Shown here in pieces: positions 1 to 10,559 of a DNA stretch of 64,000 nt. A model generated the notes under the pieces. That model saw nothing but the letters and a program-made list of their open reading frames with translations, was not told the origin of the DNA and searched no databases. Positions within the stretch are counted from its first letter, which is position 1. The number at the start of each line of letters is the position of its first letter. The position numbers and the translations under genes were made by a program. Source of the stretch: Prostheceraeus crozeri (Eukaryota; Platyhelminthes; Polycladida; Euryleptidae); contig CAJQUW010001819.1 of assembly GCA_907163375.1 (NCBI GenBank), positions 248,001-312,000 on the forward strand. Direction: 5' to 3'.

Positions 1-360
1 GAAGATAGTCAGTGTCAGTAAACAAAAAGATGCAGTTATGTGCGTTGAAATCCTTGCGAGAATATTTGGTGTCCCAATAGCTTAGCTTTTTGTTTTGATT
101 GAAAAGAGTTCGGGAAACCCAGATCTAAAAACAGCGCTTAAGAAAGCCAGGTGTCTAAAAATAGCGTCTGGGAAGACCAGATTCCTGAAAAATTTACTGT
201 TTTATTTAAACTTTTTGACCTTATTTGACTACATTTGACCTCATTTTTACTCTATTGACTGACTTCATTTGTTTATTTTGATCGTATTTTTACTTCATTG
301 ACTTTTTGACTTTATTGACCGCCCGATCGCTTATACAGCTGACACAGTTTGACACTTTAA

Positions 361-525
361 GGAAGGAAATTGAAGTAATGATGTTGCTATTTTTTTATAA
401 GCCAATATATTTCTACGACAATAGCGTCGTTATCATCAGGGCACATAGTGTAAAAAAATAAATTATATAATTTTTTTTATTTTGGCTCATAAAAAATAAC
501 AACACCATTACTTCAATTTCCCAAC
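361..525. mobile_element. TTAA-flanked miniature inverted-repeat element
   Basis: Inverted arms at 365-405 and 482-522 match over about 41 bp with a few mismatches (core GAAATTGAAGTAATG). TTAA lies immediately outside each end, at 357-360 and 526-529, as expected for piggyBac or Kolobok type insertion. There is no coding capacity in 165 bp, so this is a non-autonomous copy. The superfamily is inferred from the target duplication only. Confidence 0.65.
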
Positions 526-2061
526 TTAAAATATAAATTCTAATGAGGGCCCTTTTGCCAATATAGTTTGACTTTCATCACAACGATATTGTATTTTGTC
601 CACGACTTGCGGCATGAAAAAACTTTAAGCTGCAATTTTGTAACGGACGTAACTTTTACGCAGGTGCCATCTCCACCTGCCAGCTTCCTGTCAATATGTA
701 GACTTCCACCTGGTTTGTAATTTTTAAATTGGTTCCAAAATATAATAGAAAATACATTTTAGAATACTTAATTTACATTTGTGTATACAATGTAGATTTG
801 ACACAAATGTTTAACCTGTGCTTTTTAACTAAAAACTTTTTATTTTCGCAATCGTTCCTTCAGACGATGATTAAGCTATTTTTTCATCCTCGTGTCATCT
901 CAAACTAATTATTTTAGCAAAATATAGGTTGAATCCCTGACAGAAAAATCAAACCCGTATGTTGAATTCTGATTTTTTCCTCTCAGGACAACTCTTACAT
1001 GGCATTACCCAGCTGCATGCCGAGGACACGTAATTCTTTCTTTATATTTCTGTGCCACCTAGCTGCTTCTTTGTTTCAATATTTTCCTCGCTTGTGCGGA
1101 GTGGACTTTGATTCTATACCTGCCACAGGCCTACATCTCTTCTTTATCCTTTCTATCTTTTATCTGTCTCTATCCTTTTACCTTCCGATATATTTTATCT
1201 ATCTTTATATTTTATTTGATCCTACCAGCCGCACATCTTTTGCATGGCAATTTGATCCATCGTTTATTTGATTTCATTGTTGTTATTGTCATCCCATTGG
1301 CAGCTCTTTTCGATCATCTTAGTCTACATTTAATCCATCTTCTTCCCATTTCAGGCAGTTGAACCGCATTTGTGGCAACGAGTTATGCTAGTTATGACAG
1401 TCGCCTGTGGCATGTACACTGTCATTTGAGTTTCATTGATAGGCTTGATTTGAGTCTGAAAAAGTCACTTGTGATGTCACAAAATGATATGTCATTCCGC
1501 GACATAACTTGTCGTGGAATGACGATTTTGATTCTCCTTTAGATGACAAATGCGTCAGCTAGATGGACTGCTGGTATATGGTCTGTGGCATTACCCACAT
1601 TTAAAGTAATTAGGTATGTAATATTGTCTTGATTATGACCGATGCAATATTAAAAGATAGTTAATTAAATACGTCGTGAAATTACGATTTTCAACAAAAA
1701 TTTTCAGCAAGCAATTTTGCTGAAATCATGAAATCAACCTGCCTAAAATCAAATTTTTTCGATTTAGCAGACAACTTATGATGGTGTTCTTGACAAATAA
1801 TTGGCATTGATTTGCTCAGATGAATGTATACGATCATCTTAAACAAATACAAAAATTTGATATTTTCTAGATTTTTATTCAAAATCTGGGTTCCTGCAAA
1901 AAATCTGAAAATCGGTGCTGCCGGATATTTAGACAGAGATCTTTTACAGATTATGGAATATGGATAAATGGTAAAATATGGATAAGTGGCAAAATCGAGC
2001 AAAATCTCGATGTTCTAATTTTTGCTATGTTTACATCAAAATAATTGCACTCGAGATAAGT
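526..2061. other. AT-rich non-coding stretch
   Basis: No convincing coding sequence. The open frames at 999-1362 are pyrimidine-rich (repeated TTTAT and TCTTTT) and read as low-complexity hydrophobic residues without flanking splice sites. Nothing else is recognised. Confidence 0.5.
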
Positions 2062-2920
2062 TCATAGTAATAATAATAATAATAATAAAAATGATAAGCG
2101 TTTTATTCGTAACAAAACAATACATGAAAATCTCCAATAGAAATCGAGGAGATTTATGAGAATATGACATGCGAAAGTACAGAAGTAAAGAATATACAAA
2201 GGAAAGTCAAACTCTGTTGTTGTAAAGTACAGCACATGAAAACGAGAAGCTGATGTTTCGTCGACGCATAGTTCTTATGGCATGTGGGATCAATCTAGAG
2301 CTGCGATTTGATTCAGGAGGGAGTAGATAATGGAGAATATGAGTTGGATCACGAGTGCTTGACGAAACAATCTCAGAGCAAGATCTTCTCGACGTTTGGT
2401 GACGTAGAACATGTCACATCGATCACAATGTCTGGTATTGAAACCGTGTATGATACGAAAAGATCTCCTGCAAATCGTAACAAGTTTCTTGTTCATAACA
2501 CTACCAGGATAAATAAACACACTAGAAGCATAGTCCATCAAGGAGCGAATAACACAGTACAAGTAACAACTACAAGTTGATCATGATCAAGAATAGGTTT
2601 TAGAATATGCAGAACATACAGACGCTTAGATACAGATGTAGCGAGATACTTAAAATGATTGGACCAATCGAGCTTGTCATTAAAGATAAGCCCCAGTATT
2701 TTCAGAAAACGAACACTTTCAAAATCAGTAACATCACCTAAAATGACACTTGAAAAATTGATAGTCAAAACCTTTGTCTTACTCTGATTAATCATCATAC
2801 GATGATCATTACACCAATTACAAAAATGGTTCACTTCTGATGAAAATAAGGACAAGTCATTGGGTTGATCTTTGAAAACAGGAACAATAAGAGTGGTATC
2901 ATCTGCATACCGTTAACATA
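2062..2920 (-). mobile_element. 5'-truncated non-LTR retrotransposon relic (CR1/L2/jockey type)
   Basis: Minus-strand translation begins within the reverse transcriptase at the catalytic YADD box (about 2913) and continues into the thumb and C-terminal region (INQSKTKVL, then FLKILGLIFNDKLDWSNHF, then RSLMDYASSVFIYP). The reading switches frame near 2550, so the copy is dead. The element's 3' end (left side here) is a TAA/TTA microsatellite at about 2068-2088 with an AATAAA-like signal just before it, typical of non-LTR elements that end in short repeats. Fingers, palm start and endonuclease are missing through 5' truncation. Clade assignment is by general resemblance only. Confidence 0.75.
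2068..2088. repeat. (TAA)n microsatellite
   Basis: Seven TAA units form the 3' tail of the adjoining minus-strand retroelement relic. Confidence 0.8.
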
Positions 2921-4070
2921 GTCATCTACAGGCTGATAGGTAGACATATAAAGCGAAAATAAATAAAGTCCTAACAATGAGATAAAAGTAGTTCGAAAAC
3001 ATGGTCGATATGTGCCTCACCCTACCCTCAATAGACGAGCGTAGGACTATTTTCCAAATGTCAGTAGGTTTGTTGCACTATTTGCATTCATGAATATATA
3101 TCCTTTGCCATAACGGTAGTGTGTATGACAGATCTTTCTTAATCAAAGACAAGGGGTAGGCCTAATGCATAGGGGAGGCTGGACTAATATGGGCACCCTA
3201 AAGGATTTTCAGACTTATTTGTTACAAAAGTAATTATTTTCGTTCCGAGACAACTCCCAGGGCAAGAAGAGTGTATCAGACAACTCACAGGGCAAGAAGA
3301 GTGTATAAGACAACTTTCCAAAAAAGATGGCGGTTCTAGGATTAGTTATGCATTTTCATTTTGTTAGTTCATGCATTTAGTCCCATACCACGGGATGGCC
3401 CCATAGACTTGGGGCTACATGGGTTTTGCATGTTTTGAATTATTAAATGATGTTTATTAACGGTCTTGTCGTCTCCTATACATGATTAGTTCATCAAGAT
3501 AAGAAATTAAAATGAACCATGACCTTATCGGCTGCGCATTGATAGCTAAACAAGGTATCTTGTACATAACCGGAAAAATATGAATCATCAATTCATTCGA
3601 TTTTAGTACACTTATCACAAAATAACAAACGTTGCATGAAGCGCCTTTTCATTCATGTCACATCAGTCATGTGCCCAATTCTATACGGTATTTACCTAGT
3701 GCAAAGGTCAATCATCGTGATTTATTGTCAATGCTACCGATATCATGCATGTACAAGATTACAAACAACACATGGTGGACTCATTTGAAGCTGAATAATA
3801 ATCGGTTGCTAGCAGTTAGGAAAATATACTTAATTAATAGCCAGCTGACATGTTCGAGGATTGTAAGGGCAAAATAAACTTTTAATCTCAGAGGGAAGGT
3901 GTTCATTCAAAAGAATAATTTCTGTCATTTAGTTTGCTATCTAACTTTCTAAAGTAAACTTAATATAACAATAGGCCTGTCTCTTTCCGACAAATTTCAT
4001 GCTTTGGCGCTTTGTTTGAATCTATTCTCTTTCCATCAAATTCTTAGTTAACTTTTTGCATTGATTCATA
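2921..4070. other. Non-coding stretch between transposons
   Basis: No gene recognised. It includes a short tandem duplication at 3248-3307 listed separately. The open frame at 3632-3877 has no family resemblance or splice context. Confidence 0.45.
3248..3307. repeat. 30-bp tandem duplication
   Basis: Two copies of a 30-bp unit (core CAGGGCAAGAAGAGTGTAT), 3248-3277 and 3278-3307, differing at a couple of positions, followed by the first nine bases of a third copy. Confidence 0.85.
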
Positions 4071-5410
4071 AGGTGGGTGAGGTGAATAAGGCCCAGCTGG
4101 TAATAAGGCCCACTTGCTAGATCTCGGAAACTGCTTAACGAATTTAAGCGCAACAAAAAAGAAATGAAAATATATCTAATTTCAAATAAGTGTCAGAAGC
4201 TTTATCGATTTTGGTCCAGTGGATCAGATTCCACAGCATCTCAAAAAAAAGTACATTCAAATTTCTTCTTTGATCTAATATTTGCTCTTCATTTGTTCAA
4301 GGATTTCATGACACAAAATATTGGTGCAGATGAGCTCTTAACATGGAAAATTATCTCTGGCGTATCCTCTCTATGACCTTATATAGTAGTTTGATTTTTG
4401 AGTTCGGGAAAGTATGAAAAAACACTGATTATAAAACGATGTCAATGTAGCCAATAAGGCCCATACAAAATGCTGGAAATAAGGCCCGGACCTATCACAG
4501 TATAATCAATACTCCGAAAATCCAACGAATGTCGGATCCACGTAAACGTAAGCGCAGTCTTACCTAGAAAGCACAACTACTTACAAAAGAACTTTTCACT
4601 AATAAAATGCGCTTTAAGCAAGCATCTGTTCTATCCAAGAAGCAAAACAGTAGGCCCAAGCCAGTTTAGAAAAGATGAAGCTGGCAATGAATCGTGGGAT
4701 TGCAAAATTTGTGAGGAAGATGAAAAGTTAGATAGGCCTATGAGACAGTGTATAGCATGTGATGACTAATTGGGTACACACAATTGACTAGATTGTGTTG
4801 GTTCAAGTCATGGAAGTGACGTCGATGAGTTCCTATTTGTTTGTCCTGACTGTTACAGTGTAGGCCTATAAAGTCTGTGTTTATGACTGATTAGAGATTA
4901 TACAATACCAAATAGATTACCAAATGCAAGGTTTCACCATCATTCAGTTATTTTTTCCTCGTGTTAAAAATATCTTTTGTTTTTCAATAACAGTCGATGT
5001 ATTTGAATGAACAGTTTTGGTTTATCTTTTTTACATAGGGGCTTAACTTAAGACCTAACTCTGAATCACAAGAACGTATTAGATCTAACCTCATTATACC
5101 AATTTGCGTACCGGAAGGTGAATACAATCCATAGCCACATGTTAGAAATGACTTATAAGCTACGTAAATTGAATACATTAAATAAAAATAAAAGTTATTA
5201 CCTACACGTGTCGGTAATAAGGCCCACTCGGTGATTTTTCATCTTTTTGCTCGTACACCAGAAGTTTCGCAATAATCGACATGAACTTCTCACACATATC
5301 AACTACACCAGAAATAGTTAAATTGAACATGAATTCGTAGTATTTGATCAAAAATTGAAGACTGTAGAGCTCTAAGTCTGTTAGGTGGGCCTTATTCACC
5401 TCACCCACCT
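4071..5410. mobile_element. TA-flanked DNA transposon (Tc1/mariner/pogo type) with PHD remnant
   Basis: Perfect 25-bp terminal inverted repeats begin AGGTGGGTGAGGTGAATAAG at 4071 and end with the complement at 5410. TA lies outside both ends (4069-4070 and 5411-5412), the target duplication of the Tc1/mariner/pogo superfamily. The motif AATAAGGCCC recurs inside near 4102, 4453, 4481 and 5216 besides the two termini. A PHD-finger remnant at 4695-4869 is the only coding trace. At 1.34 kb this looks like an internally deleted derivative of a larger transposon whose transposase ended in a PHD finger, an arrangement known in some pogo-like transposases; the link is inferred. Confidence 0.8.
4695..4869 (+). 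pseudogene. PHD zinc-finger remnant of a transposase
   Basis: The plus-frame translation runs WDCKICEEDEK, then CIACDD, then a His and Cys, then FVCPDC. This preserves the C-x2-C, C-x2-C, H-x-x-C, C-x2-C ligand pattern of a PHD finger. Two in-frame stops interrupt it, one after CIACDD and one before LDC. It lies inside the 4071-5410 transposon and is probably the C-terminal end of its lost transposase. No catalytic domain is visible upstream. Confidence 0.6.
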
Positions 5411-5864
5411 TAGTTCCATTTATGTCTGTCTATGAATCTCTCATAGATTCTAGGTATTTGTCTGGAAAATAAGCATTCCAGAAATAATAGTGATGATAAA
5501 AATGCACTGCCCATTTTACCGCAGTGATCGGCTTACTTTAGGAGTGAGGCTACGGGCATTGTTATTAAACTCGCATTTTTCAGAAATTATCAATCGTGGG
5601 CCTAAATGGAAGCTATAGATCGTTAATCTGCATGTAATTACGATGACGGAACAGTTTTCGTTTTCCTCAAGCAATCACTCCACACAGAACGAGAGCCTTA
5701 GCCAAATAAGCGTCTGATTTCATTGTCGTTGCTCGTTACTTCAGCGATCAAATTTATGCATTTTTGCGATATCTTATAGTGAGCACGTACGTGTGGGCGC
5801 ATGCTTTCCTCGAATGAGCTGCGCTGCCACATGCGGACAAACAAAATGAGCATGACTATATAGG
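5411..5864. other. Non-coding stretch
   Basis: No gene, RNA or repeat recognised between the TA-flanked transposon and the palindrome at 5865. Confidence 0.4.
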
Positions 5865-5978
5865 TCTTCGGCCTTTAGCTCAGGACCCATTGCTCGTATG
5901 AACTTCAAATTCGACAGGAAATTTCCTGTCGAATTTGAAGTTCATACGAGCAATGAGTCCTGAGCTAGAGGCCGAAGA
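5865..5978. repeat. 114-bp near-perfect palindrome without spacer
   Basis: Arms 5865-5921 and 5922-5978 are 57 bp each, meet without a loop (centre GAAATTTC) and differ at only about two positions. Strand-wise it can fold into one long hairpin. No clear target duplication flanks it, so it may be a miniature inverted-repeat element or a fold-back duplication. Confidence 0.9.
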
Positions 5979-6284
5979 ACTCAAATTACCCATATTAATC
6001 CGCTGCCCATAGCCTACCGCATCCCTTACAAAGATATTTTTCATACAATGCTTAACATTCCGGACATCCATATTGTTTTCTGGAGCAAATTGTTTATTCG
6101 CTTCTGAGACTGAAAAAAGCTTCACCTCAGCCATAGTTTCACCATTCAGCGCTATATTCATAATATAATAAGCTTCAGCGCTATATTCACCATTCAGCGC
6201 TATTTCATAATTAGCATTTTTGCTAGCAGTTAGGTACACAAGAATGAAAAGTAGAAAACAAGATTTCTTTTTGAATGGCGTCAA
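5880..6284 (-). other. Open frame of 134 codons, unknown, partly inside palindrome
   Basis: The frame starts with a basic stretch and a hydrophobic run (KKKSCFLLFILVYL) that resembles a signal peptide, then contains near-repeats of EIALNGE caused by three direct copies of TTCAGCGCTAT at 6145, 6174 and 6193. Its last 30 codons are one arm of the 5865-5978 palindrome, so the C-terminus is an accident of that repeat. There is no family match or splice context. Probably not a gene. Confidence 0.2.
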
Positions 6285-9200
6285 TCTAAAAAATATTTTT
6301 CAATAGGGAGAAGAAGAAAAGGCCTACAGTCTGTTTCCTTTATGAAACTTACATATTCTTGGAGCTGATAACACAAGCATTCTTTTAAACCCAAACTCGA
6401 AAGCGCCAACGTTAATTAACACAGCAAAAGTTATTAAGTTGTGTAGGCTACCTAGTTAACCGTTAAAAAACATTGCCAGCGCGAATTGTAGAGTTATTAT
6501 GTAGAAGTGTAATGAAATTGCACAGATTGTTGTCCGAAATCGAAAATAATTATAAGCTTTTGAAAGCTCAACACGAACCCGATTCAATGATGAACCTTAA
6601 TTTTGTTTTATGAATTTTAGTTTTTAGTCATCGGTGAATGAATTGACCAAAAGATTCATACTTTAGTGTCTGCTGACCACACACAACCCAAATGCTCTGC
6701 CTTCAAACATAACTTTTCACATTACAAAGTATATTGAAATTGATCAGCATCATTGAAAAATCATATCGGATGCTTGTTTAGCATTTTTTCGGTATAAGTT
6801 ACCAACTAGTACTGTACATTTTTGCACATTCAACGAATCTAAAAATCTTATCATCATACGGTCAGTCAATTTTCATTGCAAACTTCTGTCGTCTTCATGT
6901 TAAAGTCCTGTATTAATGAAAACGCTCAATTTTCTTTCGGAAGGCCTACTGATTAAGAAAGTAAAATATGTCAAAATAATCTATATGGTTTCATATGGCA
7001 CATCGTTTATTAAAATTGATCCATGACTTCAAAACGAAGATTACATTTAAAAATGGGTCAAGTTTTTTGTGTTATTATTTATGAAACGGTCTGTAGCCTA
7101 CATAGAAAAGTCCTTGCATGTAGGCATTTGGTCAAATTATCATTGAGGCTCCAAAATTGCGCAACAACCGTTATTAAATAACTAAAACAACAAAACAGTT
7201 GCATTCATGTTCATTTTCTATATTTATATAAATAAACAACATCATAACGTTGTTCTGATCGTTGCTCTATGACAGTAAAGCAACTGCAATTGCTTGGACG
7301 ATCTTCGGCAGCAATACGAAATAAAAACATGATAACACAAGCGACAGCGAAAGGGAACGAATCATAGATGTTACGATAGTAGGAAACAGTTGTATAAATA
7401 ATATTTACAGGTCCATTCAATTGACATGGTGTCAGTAGATAATTTATTGAAGGTACAAGATTTGTTTCAAAATATTAACACCACAATCGTCGTTATAAGC
7501 AAAGTAATCTACGTTAGAGAAAATAACTAAAAATTGTACTCGGCGCAAAAAATAATAGATACATTAATAAAGATACAAATGACTCAGGTTTGACTCTTCA
7601 TGGATATATTACTAAATTTGTTAATCCAATACAACATGGATTTACATGGACTGTAAAGTCATCAAATTCAGAAAACAATTACTTCCGTAGAAGTCTCTTA
7701 GACAAAAGTGAGTTTATGCCACAGACTTCACGTCATTCAAACGAACAGTGACAAAAGATGCGTTAGAGGCTAATCACCAATTGTTGATATATTCAGTGAT
7801 CAGACACAAAAATATGTCGATTTTGAAAACTTATTTGTCATTGTATCGGCTAAACATATTAGAAATGGAAATAATATAAGAATGCAACACTCTAATTGAA
7901 CAGATCACACGTCCATACAAAAGCGAAGAAAACTTCAGTTCCATGTCTATGGCAAACATAGGTACAAAAACGTAATGTCAAACGATCGTCTGGAGTAACA
8001 AACCCTTTTTATAACCAAATTCAAAAACTTTTTCGGATGTTCAAAAACACCTATTCAAGTGACTTCTAAACTGCGCTATGTGAACACAAATTTTCATACA
8101 GTCAACTCATATCAAAATTTCATACACATAACGTACGGATATGTAGTATCTAGGTAGCTCACAAATTCACAAAATGTCAGTTCTCATTTACATAAATCAT
8201 GAAAGCATCTATACTTCATTGCAGATATCACCAGCTGTTTCAAAATGAAACGTATCTTGTAATACTAGAAAATATTAATCTTATGTGCACAAAGTGGACA
8301 CTGGCAGAAGAAAATTCATCGAATTTCTGTCTCGAAGTCTTTTCAATTACACTATGAATAAATTGTGGAATCACGATCTAACTGCTGTATTGTCTTTTCA
8401 CACAACGTGAACTGTACTCCGGAAAATGTTCGGATTGGATTCCTTTGGTCCGGTTTCCTCTGAAAGTAAATAAAACAAAAAATACCATTGATACATGTAC
8501 ATGGTCAATCAATATGTGATTGGTTACCGGTTTTCATTCTTATCAAATCCGACTTTCTGACAAATTACTTCAGAAATCGAATAAATAATCACATGCTTCA
8601 CTGATTCGACGCATCTTGGAAATCAATTCAACAACACAGGATGATGTGACAGTCTGAAGAAACCATTAACGGTGCATCTTTCGTACAATGATTATAACAC
8701 AATGCAGGGATAATTTTCCCGAAAATTAATGCGAAAGAGCAAATGTGACGATAGCTGTAACTACAACACATACATTGAGAATAGATTAAACTACAAGTAG
8801 AATTACATGATTATTGAGTTTCATCAAATTATCATAGTGAACATGCTCTTAAAGTTTGAACATAAAATTAAAGTTCACTTAGATTTTTCTAGATATCATC
8901 ATTTGGAAGATCATCAGCATTTTGGCTTTTAAAAAAATAAAAGAGGACCTTGTCAAAACAAGAAAATTTCAGAAAACAAGATGATGACATTTCTAATTAA
9001 AACGTAACTCGAGTTGCACAAAATGTTCAAATATGATATAACCTACAGAGATAGAGGAGTTTGTGTTGTAATTACAATTCGTGCATTAGCATTATAATGC
9101 ATTTTGCGAAATATACAGCATCACTATTTTGCGCAAAATCAAATCTTGGCAAACGTATCATTGTCACTGTATTATTGAGAATCATCATGGAAGAATTTTC

Positions 9201-9541
9201 AGTCAAATAAAACCAAACGACTTTGAAGAAAAATCGAAGTAATTTATAGCTCGCGGTCATAATTGTATCAATTCTCTTTGATTCGAAATTTATCATCTTC
9301 ACCGACGTTAGTTTTAACAGCACAAGGTCTATGAAACCAAACAAACATTAATTTGCTAGAAAGCCATATATCATAATTATAAACGTAAAGTAATAATTAA
9401 TAATAACTATGTCATATGACAATTTCGTGTGAATGATTTACATTCAGATTCCTCAAATTCTTCAGATCAAACCGTCAGCTTTCTCAGTGAAGATGAAATA
9501 CAGTACTGGAAGAGATGGTATTGGCTTTCAAAGGTATATCA
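6285..9541 (-). other. Region downstream of the TLCD stop codon; probable 3' UTR plus non-coding DNA
   Basis: The minus-strand TLCD stop is at 9542. The following 3.2 kb is AT-rich and has no credible exon on either strand. Several AATAAA-like sites exist on the minus strand, for example around 7443-7448, but the cleavage site cannot be chosen from sequence alone. Confidence 0.4.
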
Positions 9542-10129
9542 TCATTCAATCTTGTTTGCATCGATATTAGCAGCAACATCAGAATTTTTGAAGCGATGTT
9601 TGATTGTGTCTGTCGCACTTCTATGGCCATTCATTAGCTGGCCATTGCCCAAGCTATCGACATGGTTATTTGATTTTTTTTTATTGTTACCATTGTCCAA
9701 TCGCTCTGACACCGACTTGTCATGTTTTCCATCATTCTTATTGTTGATCGCATTTCCTTGTTTATTTCCGTAACTTTTACGCAGGAAATCATTTTTCAGG
9801 AGGATCCAAAACAGGATTGGATTCAGTGAGTTCATAATAAACATGCTGGCACACAGCACATAGAAATAAAGTGTTGGCACCCTGCTCCTATCTTGATGAG
9901 TCGCCATTCCATACGTAATACGACCAAGTCCGTACCCTCGGCACACAGCGAAAGTTACAATGTTAAAAACTGCATTGATACGATAAGCCCAATGCGAGAA
10001 TGAGTAATTGTGCATTTGCAACAGTTTCCGAGTGTGGAGAAAGAAGCTGTTGACTTCAGCTAGCAACGCAACGACGTTGTATCCTATGCACCGACCGCTG
10101 ACGACGTTGTACAGGAACATCGAAGTTAC
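9542..10129 (-). CDS. TLCD1/2-like protein, exon 4 (C-terminal half of TLC domain and tail)
   Basis: Codes for residues 135-329. The acceptor is TCATTGTAG before 10129 and the frame runs to TAA at 9542. The first part is core TLC domain: VSGRCIGYNVVALLAEVNSF, then FLHTRKLLQ, the conserved stretch that in TLCD1/2 and the wider TRAM-LAG1-CLN8 fold lies in the central membrane helices. Two more hydrophobic helices follow (AVFNIVTFAV and LYFYVLCASMFIMNSLNPI). The last 80 or so residues, after LLKNDFLRKSYG, are polar and rich in Asn, Lys, Asp and Ser, probably a disordered cytosolic tail not conserved in the family. In animals TLCD1/2 and worm FLD-1 sit in the plasma membrane and limit incorporation of long-chain polyunsaturated fatty acids into phospholipids, which affects fluidity; this role is carried over by homology. 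Confidence 0.92.
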   Translation of the reverse strand, partial: VTSMFLYNVVSGRCIGYNVVALLAEVNSFFLHTRKLLQMHNYSFSHWAYRINAVFNIVTFAVCRGYGLGRITYGMATHQDRSRVPTLYFYVLCASMFIMNSLNPILFWILLKNDFLRKSYGNKQGNAINNKNDGKHDKSVSERLDNGNNKKKSNNHVDSLGNGQLMNGHRSATDTIKHRFKNSDVAANIDANKIE

Positions 10130-10559
10130 CTACAATGAGACGAGTGTCATAAAAAGAAATCAGTTCATGGTAGACATCACATTTGCGACATATGGACGGT
10201 TGCTTTTCAATCAGGTGCCTGTTGAATAAAACTCATGAAGTTTCTATAAAGTAAAAAAACATTTAAAAACTTTTAAAATTTATTTGATTCGCATTGGAAG
10301 TATAATTCAATATTCTTTAATGTCAAATTAATGCATGCAGCAATTGATTCAATTAAGGCGACACAGTATTATTGTGTTACGTGCGAACGATTATAGGACT
10401 ATTCAGAAGCAACTTGCAGCAATACTACAATGCAGCCGAACTCCATTGAACTCTCATAATCTGTTTTGAAAACATTTGTGTGTGTTATGACTACGAGATA
10501 TGCAGGTGTCTGCCGCAGAAGCTCGATGACGTCGATTCGAAAGGCTATCGAGTGACATT

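Noticed and set aside
999..1362. Two overlapping hydrophobic open frames that could be a membrane protein
   Set aside because: Pyrimidine-rich low-complexity DNA gives hydrophobic residues by chance; no splice sites, homology or conserved motif.
9429..9773. Plus-strand 114-codon frame
   Set aside because: It lies antisense to TLCD exon 4, which has clear TLC motifs and matching splice phases.
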